A stretch of 64,000 bases of DNA from an uncultured Prevotellaceae bacterium (GTDB taxonomy: Bacteria; Bacteroidota; Bacteroidia; Bacteroidales; Bacteroidaceae): the NCBI GenBank assembly GCA_902764705.1, contig CACWWZ010000007.1, forward strand, positions 1 through 64,000, read 5' to 3'. The notes beneath the pieces were generated by a model. That model was not told the DNA's origin. It was given only the letters and a program-made list of their open reading frames with translations, and did not search any database. Shown piece by piece: positions 60,634-64,000 of this stretch (within the stretch, counting starts at the first letter, position 1; every line of letters starts with the position of its first letter). The position numbers and the translations under genes are program-made.

Positions 60634-61746
60634 TTATCCCTGCTCTGGGAACTGCTGATAGATGGTCAGGCCGTATTCGGTGCTGGCGGCAAAGATATAT
60701 TCCATGATGTCGGCAGTGTCGTGTTCGAAGTCGGCCCACGCCTGGGCATACAGCCAGAAAGTAAACTCCAGACAGCATCCGCCCTGCGTGGCATCAGCCT
60801 GACGGACCAACGGATTCTTCTCGGCAATAACCTTCGGATTCTCGCGCAACCATTGTTCTATATGCTGGCGGAACTTGGTGATGTTGGCCACGCCGTCGTC
60901 GTCGAGATGAATGGAGCGGAAGTCGAAATAGATTTGTCGTGTCTGCTTACGACCCTCGTTCTGCTCCATGCCCAACCAGTTTTGGAATGAGCCGTCAACG
61001 AGTGTCTGAGGGGAAACGGTGACAATGGTATTGTCGAAATTGCGTACCTTCACCGTTGTCAGCGAGATGTCTTCCACCCTGCCGTTGACACCTGCGGAAG
61101 CAACCGTTATCCAGTCGCCGACATGCACCATGTCGTTATTCGTCAGGCGGATACCAGCCACCAAGCCTTTGATGGTATCCTGAAAGGCCAGCATCAGAAT
61201 GGCCGAAGCCGCTCCCAGACCAGCGAAGAGCGTCGAGGGGTCTTTGTCGACGACAATGGCAATGACCACAATGATGGCAATGAAGATGAAGATAATCTTC
61301 AGCACGCTGCATAAGGAGTAAAGATACTGCCTGCGAGCTGAACGCGGTCCGTTTTCCAGCAATTTAAATGAATCGATGAAGACGATAACAGTGCGCGTCG
61401 ACATCACCGTGATGTAAATGGCTGTCAGACGAGCCAACAGCTCGCGAACGGATGGAAAGTCGTAGAACGTCCAAGGTAGCACCAGCCAAATGACGATGGC
61501 TGGCACGATGCTACAAGCTGACTTCAGCACGCGCTCGTTGAACAGTGCGTCGTCCCATTTCGCCTCCGTCTTGGCGGTTAGTTTCAGCACCACAGGTACA
61601 AAGACCTTCCTGCATATCCATCCTGAAAGCCCTGCCAATAGAATGGCAAGAATGACCAAAATGATATGTGTGACGATACTGACAGCGTCACCCGTAATGC
61701 CGCAATCCCTTACGAACTGTTCTACCCAAAGCTTTATCTCTTCCAT
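60634..61746 (-). CDS. MscS-family mechanosensitive ion channel
   Basis: 370 residues. N-terminal helices at about 24-44, 78-96 and 105-125, another pair at about 145-165, and the pore helix GLGAASAILMLAFQDTIKGLVAGIRL (about 172-197) with the Gly/Ala packing pattern. The beta domain follows (VHVGDWITVASAGVNGRVEDISLTTVKVRNFDNTIVTVSP). Layout is nearest to the YbdG/mini-conductance subgroup. It releases osmolytes on hypo-osmotic shock. Confidence 0.92.
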   Translation of the reverse strand: MEEIKLWVEQFVRDCGITGDAVSIVTHIILVILAILLAGLSGWICRKVFVPVVLKLTAKTEAKWDDALFNERVLKSACSIVPAIVIWLVLPWTFYDFPSVRELLARLTAIYITVMSTRTVIVFIDSFKLLENGPRSARRQYLYSLCSVLKIIFIFIAIIVVIAIVVDKDPSTLFAGLGAASAILMLAFQDTIKGLVAGIRLTNNDMVHVGDWITVASAGVNGRVEDISLTTVKVRNFDNTIVTVSPQTLVDGSFQNWLGMEQNEGRKQTRQIYFDFRSIHLDDDGVANITKFRQHIEQWLRENPKVIAEKNPLVRQADATQGGCCLEFTFWLYAQAWADFEHDTADIMEYIFAASTEYGLTIYQQFPEQG

Positions 61747-61780
61747 AAAAGGATCCTTCTTCTATTTTACCTTTTTACCT

Positions 61781-63784
61781 TTATTTGGTATATCCTTGCG
61801 CAGGGTTCTCGTACATGCCAATGGGGATGTTGAACTTCATCATCTCGTCCAGGTTGTGTACGGGATGCTCCATATCCTGAGGAATGGGACGATGCGAGAA
61901 GGTCTGGAAATACAGCAGACAAGCGTCGCGCCACCATTCTGCATCACGAGCCTGGATGCGCAACTTACGCTGCACTTCCTCGAAGCGCTGACTGTCTACA
62001 TAGGGCTGCATGGCATCCCAAACAGTCAGGAAATGGCGTGCTTGGTGGACTCCGTCGTCGTACTTGTGGCATAGCTCGTCCCAGAAGGTGCGACCGCTCT
62101 TCATCTTGTGGTCCCAAGGCACATGATGGAACCATGCCAGCAGGTTTTCAGGACAGGTATTGATATCGTTATACAAACGGCAGAGCTCTTCTGGATACTG
62201 CTTGACGTTGGCAGAGCCATTCAGCGTGCGGTCGAATCCCAGTCCGATGCTGTCGGCTTTGTGATAGTAGGGCGGGGTCCAGTCGGCTCTTACTCCGCGC
62301 GGAGCATACCAAGGCTCTGGTCCATAGTGATGGGTACCGGCAAAGATATGGTGGATGCCCAGTGGCATCATATAGTTGACGCAAGCCTCGCGGCTGTCCA
62401 GCATGACGTTCAAAAGTGAAGAATGAAGAGTGAAGAGTGAAGAATTTGCTTCCGCCTTAAGATCAAATGTCTGACGCAGCCATTCCTCAGCAATCTGTTC
62501 TGATGTCAGGTCGGGGTTCCATGCCAGTCGTCCGAAGGCATACCAGTTAGACTGTGCGAAGTGGTGTCCGCACCAGTTCGTATCGTCACCGATATTGGCG
62601 ACACCAGCCATTGCCTTCAGGCTGGCAGGCTTCACAAACGAGAAGAACTCCTTCCACATCGGTGCGAGGAATACCAGATGGTTGGCAGCGCCCAGATACT
62701 CCTGTGTAATCTGGAACTCCACCATCATCGGTGTCTTCTGCATGGAGGTGAACAGCGGGCTGTATGGCTCGCGAGGCTGGAAGTCGACAGGACCGTTCTT
62801 GATCTGGATAATCACGTTGTCGGCAAACTGACCGTCCAATGGCATAAACTCCAGACAGGCCTGGTTGGCACGATCGGGGCTCTGGGGTGCATAGACGAAT
62901 GCACGCCACATGACAATGCCCTTATGTGGCTTCAGCACCTTGCCCAGCATGTTGGCACCGTCGGCATGCGTCCGTCCGAAGTCCTGCGGGCCTGGCTCGC
63001 CCTCAGAGTTGGCTTTCACGAGGAAACCACCGAAGTCAGGAATCATCTTGTATATCTCCTTCACCTTGTCCTTCCACCAACGAATGACGTCGCTATTCAG
63101 CGGATCGGCAGTCGTCAGTCCACCGACCTTAATAGGTGAGGCGAAGTTGATGCTCAGATAGACACGGATGCCGTAGGGACGCAGTTGATCGGCAATCTCC
63201 TTGGCCTTCTGCAGGCTTTCGGTAGTCAGTGCCTCAGGCTTTGCGTTTACGTTGTTCAGCACCGTGCCGTTGATGCCGATAGAGGCATTGGCTCGTGCAT
63301 ATATCTTCATTAATTCTTCATTCTTCATTCTTAATTCTTCATTCCAGAAGATGCTCCGTCCTGCAAATCCTCGCTCCACGGTGCCGTTGGGATTGTCCCA
63401 GTGGTTCAGCAAGCGCAGCGAATAGGTGGGGTGCGACTCGGCGATGGCTGAGGGCTGAGGGCTGAGGGCTGATGTCTCTTGCATGCGCAACAGGGCATAG
63501 GCGCCATACAGCAGTCCCACGTCTCGACGCGCCGTGATGGTCGTGCCGTCAATGCGATAGCCGTCGTCGTCAGGCATCTTGGCATCAAGCTTCAGGGTGA
63601 CACTCTCGCCATTGTAGTAAGTCTCCAACTCCTCTTTGGCCATATTGATAGTTGGCGACGTTTTCTTGACGATTACTTTTGCTTTATTCACGGGCTGACA
63701 ACGCAGCCACAACAGGTGTCCGTCCTCCGCACTGGCCGCTAGCGCGAGTCCTGCAATAAACAAAGATAATATCAGTTTCTTCAT
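61781..63784 (-). CDS. aguA: Alpha-glucuronidase, glycoside hydrolase family 67
   Basis: 667 residues with a signal peptide (LILSLFIAGLALAASA). GH67 landmarks: GGFLVKANSEGEPGPQDFGR (catalytic-region Glu, about 260), IKNGPVDFQPREPYSPLF (Asp, about 338), FQITQEYLG (Glu, about 362) and NWCGHHFAQSNWYAFGRLAW. It removes 4-O-methyl-glucuronic acid from xylo-oligosaccharides. Three unusual stretches are encoded by 7-bp arrays: SALSPQPSA (about 105), NEELRMKNEELMK (about 150) and NSSLFTLHSSLL (about 450). They fall between conserved blocks, so probably in loops. Confidence 0.93.
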   Translation of the reverse strand: MKKLILSLFIAGLALAASAEDGHLLWLRCQPVNKAKVIVKKTSPTINMAKEELETYYNGESVTLKLDAKMPDDDGYRIDGTTITARRDVGLLYGAYALLRMQETSALSPQPSAIAESHPTYSLRLLNHWDNPNGTVERGFAGRSIFWNEELRMKNEELMKIYARANASIGINGTVLNNVNAKPEALTTESLQKAKEIADQLRPYGIRVYLSINFASPIKVGGLTTADPLNSDVIRWWKDKVKEIYKMIPDFGGFLVKANSEGEPGPQDFGRTHADGANMLGKVLKPHKGIVMWRAFVYAPQSPDRANQACLEFMPLDGQFADNVIIQIKNGPVDFQPREPYSPLFTSMQKTPMMVEFQITQEYLGAANHLVFLAPMWKEFFSFVKPASLKAMAGVANIGDDTNWCGHHFAQSNWYAFGRLAWNPDLTSEQIAEEWLRQTFDLKAEANSSLFTLHSSLLNVMLDSREACVNYMMPLGIHHIFAGTHHYGPEPWYAPRGVRADWTPPYYHKADSIGLGFDRTLNGSANVKQYPEELCRLYNDINTCPENLLAWFHHVPWDHKMKSGRTFWDELCHKYDDGVHQARHFLTVWDAMQPYVDSQRFEEVQRKLRIQARDAEWWRDACLLYFQTFSHRPIPQDMEHPVHNLDEMMKFNIPIGMYENPAQGYTK
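62417..62444 (-). repeat. 7-bp tandem array inside the GH67 gene (TGAAGAA type)
   Basis: TGAAGAA, TGAAGAG, TGAAGAG, TGAAGAA on the plus strand; encodes SSLFTLHSSL. Confidence 0.88.
63313..63340 (-). repeat. 7-bp tandem array inside the GH67 gene (ATTCTTC type)
   Basis: ATTCTTC, ATTCTTC, ATTCTTA, ATTCTTC on the plus strand; encodes NEELRMKNEEL. Confidence 0.88.
63446..63473 (-). repeat. 7-bp tandem array inside the GH67 gene (GGCTGAG type)
   Basis: Three GGCTGAG and one GGCTGAT on the plus strand; encodes SALSPQPSA. Confidence 0.88.
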
Positions 63785-63810
63785 AATACCTATAATTTCT
63801 ATCCTGCCTG

Positions 63811-63818
63811 CAAAGTTA
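63811..63818 (-). promoter_or_regulatory. -7 promoter element of the GH67 gene
   Basis: The minus strand reads TAACTTTG followed by CAGG, about 27 bases before the ATG. Confidence 0.77.
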
Positions 63819-63914
63819 CGAATAAGCGAGGAAAATGCAAAAAAATGAACTAACCTTTAGGGTTAATTTTCGTTAAGACTTCGACGGCGTTGACTAAATG
63901 TCGAATATTTTTCT

Positions 63915-63922
63915 TACTTTTG
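63915..63922 (+). promoter_or_regulatory. -7 promoter element of the right-edge gene
   Basis: TACTTTTG followed by CA; it implies a leader of about 45 nt before the ATG at 63975. Confidence 0.7.
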
Positions 63923-63974
63923 CATTATATTATGTCTCATTTTTGAAAAATTGCAAATGATTGTGTTGTAAATT

Positions 63975-64000
63975 ATGAAAAGACAATCTATGTACGTGTT
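63975..64000 (+). CDS. 5' end of a gene cut by the window edge
   Basis: ATG at 63975 followed by KRQSMYV before the window ends. It is divergent from the GH67 gene and has a perfect -7 box upstream. The basic start followed by what may become a signal peptide would suit an envelope protein (for example a SusC-like receptor), but too little is visible to name it. Confidence 0.45.

Overview
The window looks like a chromosomal segment of a Bacteroidota bacterium, most probably a gut or rumen Prevotellaceae (Prevotella/Segatella/Xylanibacter group). Evidence: many promoters with the Bacteroidota -7 box TAnnTTTG followed by CA; few Shine-Dalgarno sites; family-typical gene orders (DUF177-rpmF-fabH-era-der; tig-clpP-clpX-recQ-guaB-PPIase-PPIase-ostA-mutL); BspA-like LRR and DUF1593/CE2/GH67 secreted enzymes typical of plant-fibre degraders. 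The species call is inference; no database was searched.

Layout. 1-110: 3' end of a 5S rRNA and its terminator. 0.2-3.5 kb: secreted jelly-roll lipoprotein; acyl-CoA ligase with an XRE-cupin regulator. 3.6-9.7 kb: orphan histidine kinase, then DUF177, L32, FabH, Era, Der and two small secreted proteins. 9.8-11.5 kb: REP-type tyrosine transposase (RAYT) interrupted by a stop codon, with tandem repeats and palindromes around it. 11.5-15.1 kb: BlaI-like repressor, M56 peptidase/TonB-C fusion and TPR protein. 15.1-19.7 kb: repeat-rich intergenic DNA around two beta-propeller lipoproteins. 19.7-24.5 kb: LRR/InlB-repeat surface protein, MNT-HEPN toxin-antitoxin pair, low-molecular-weight tyrosine phosphatase, and a 31-codon ORF behind a structured leader of about 270 nt. 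24.9-31 kb: MlaEF lipid transporter, DUF3857 protein, LptB, trigger factor. 31-44.3 kb: ClpP, ClpX, RecQ, GuaB, two parvulin chaperones, OstA, MutL, OmpA. 44.4 kb: tRNA-Val. 44.5-52.2 kb: esterase; radical-SAM DNA repair protein separated from its usual partner by a sigma/anti-sigma locus and unknown genes. 52.2-63.8 kb: DUF1593, DusB, CE2 esterase, RuvB, CoaD, YbeY, LOG, TrhP-like U32, C1 protease, MscS, GH67 alpha-glucuronidase. The start of another gene lies at the right edge.

The most unusual signal is genome-architectural. Short tandem arrays of exact period 7, 8, 9 or 11 bp, with a fixed core and variable remaining bases, sit beside or inside many genes. Several are in frame inside proteins (Era, MutL, GH67, an anti-sigma factor, two signal peptides). 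Three unrelated sites carry a 9-bp array built on the normally rare CTAG. Longer-period tandems (21, 22, 23, 35 and 74 bp) and REP-like palindromes fill the gaps, two palindromes being translated in frame in one gene. A RAYT homologue is present but appears broken. Together this suggests an active process that inserts or expands very small repeats, which I could not assign to a known element.

Other points of interest: the 31-codon ORF with a long structured leader, inverted near-identical promoters in front of mlaE and lptB, several nearly leaderless genes, and a long inverted repeat over the blaI promoter. All calls rest on reading motifs by eye; start codons were moved from the longest ORF where a promoter or signal peptide showed the true start.
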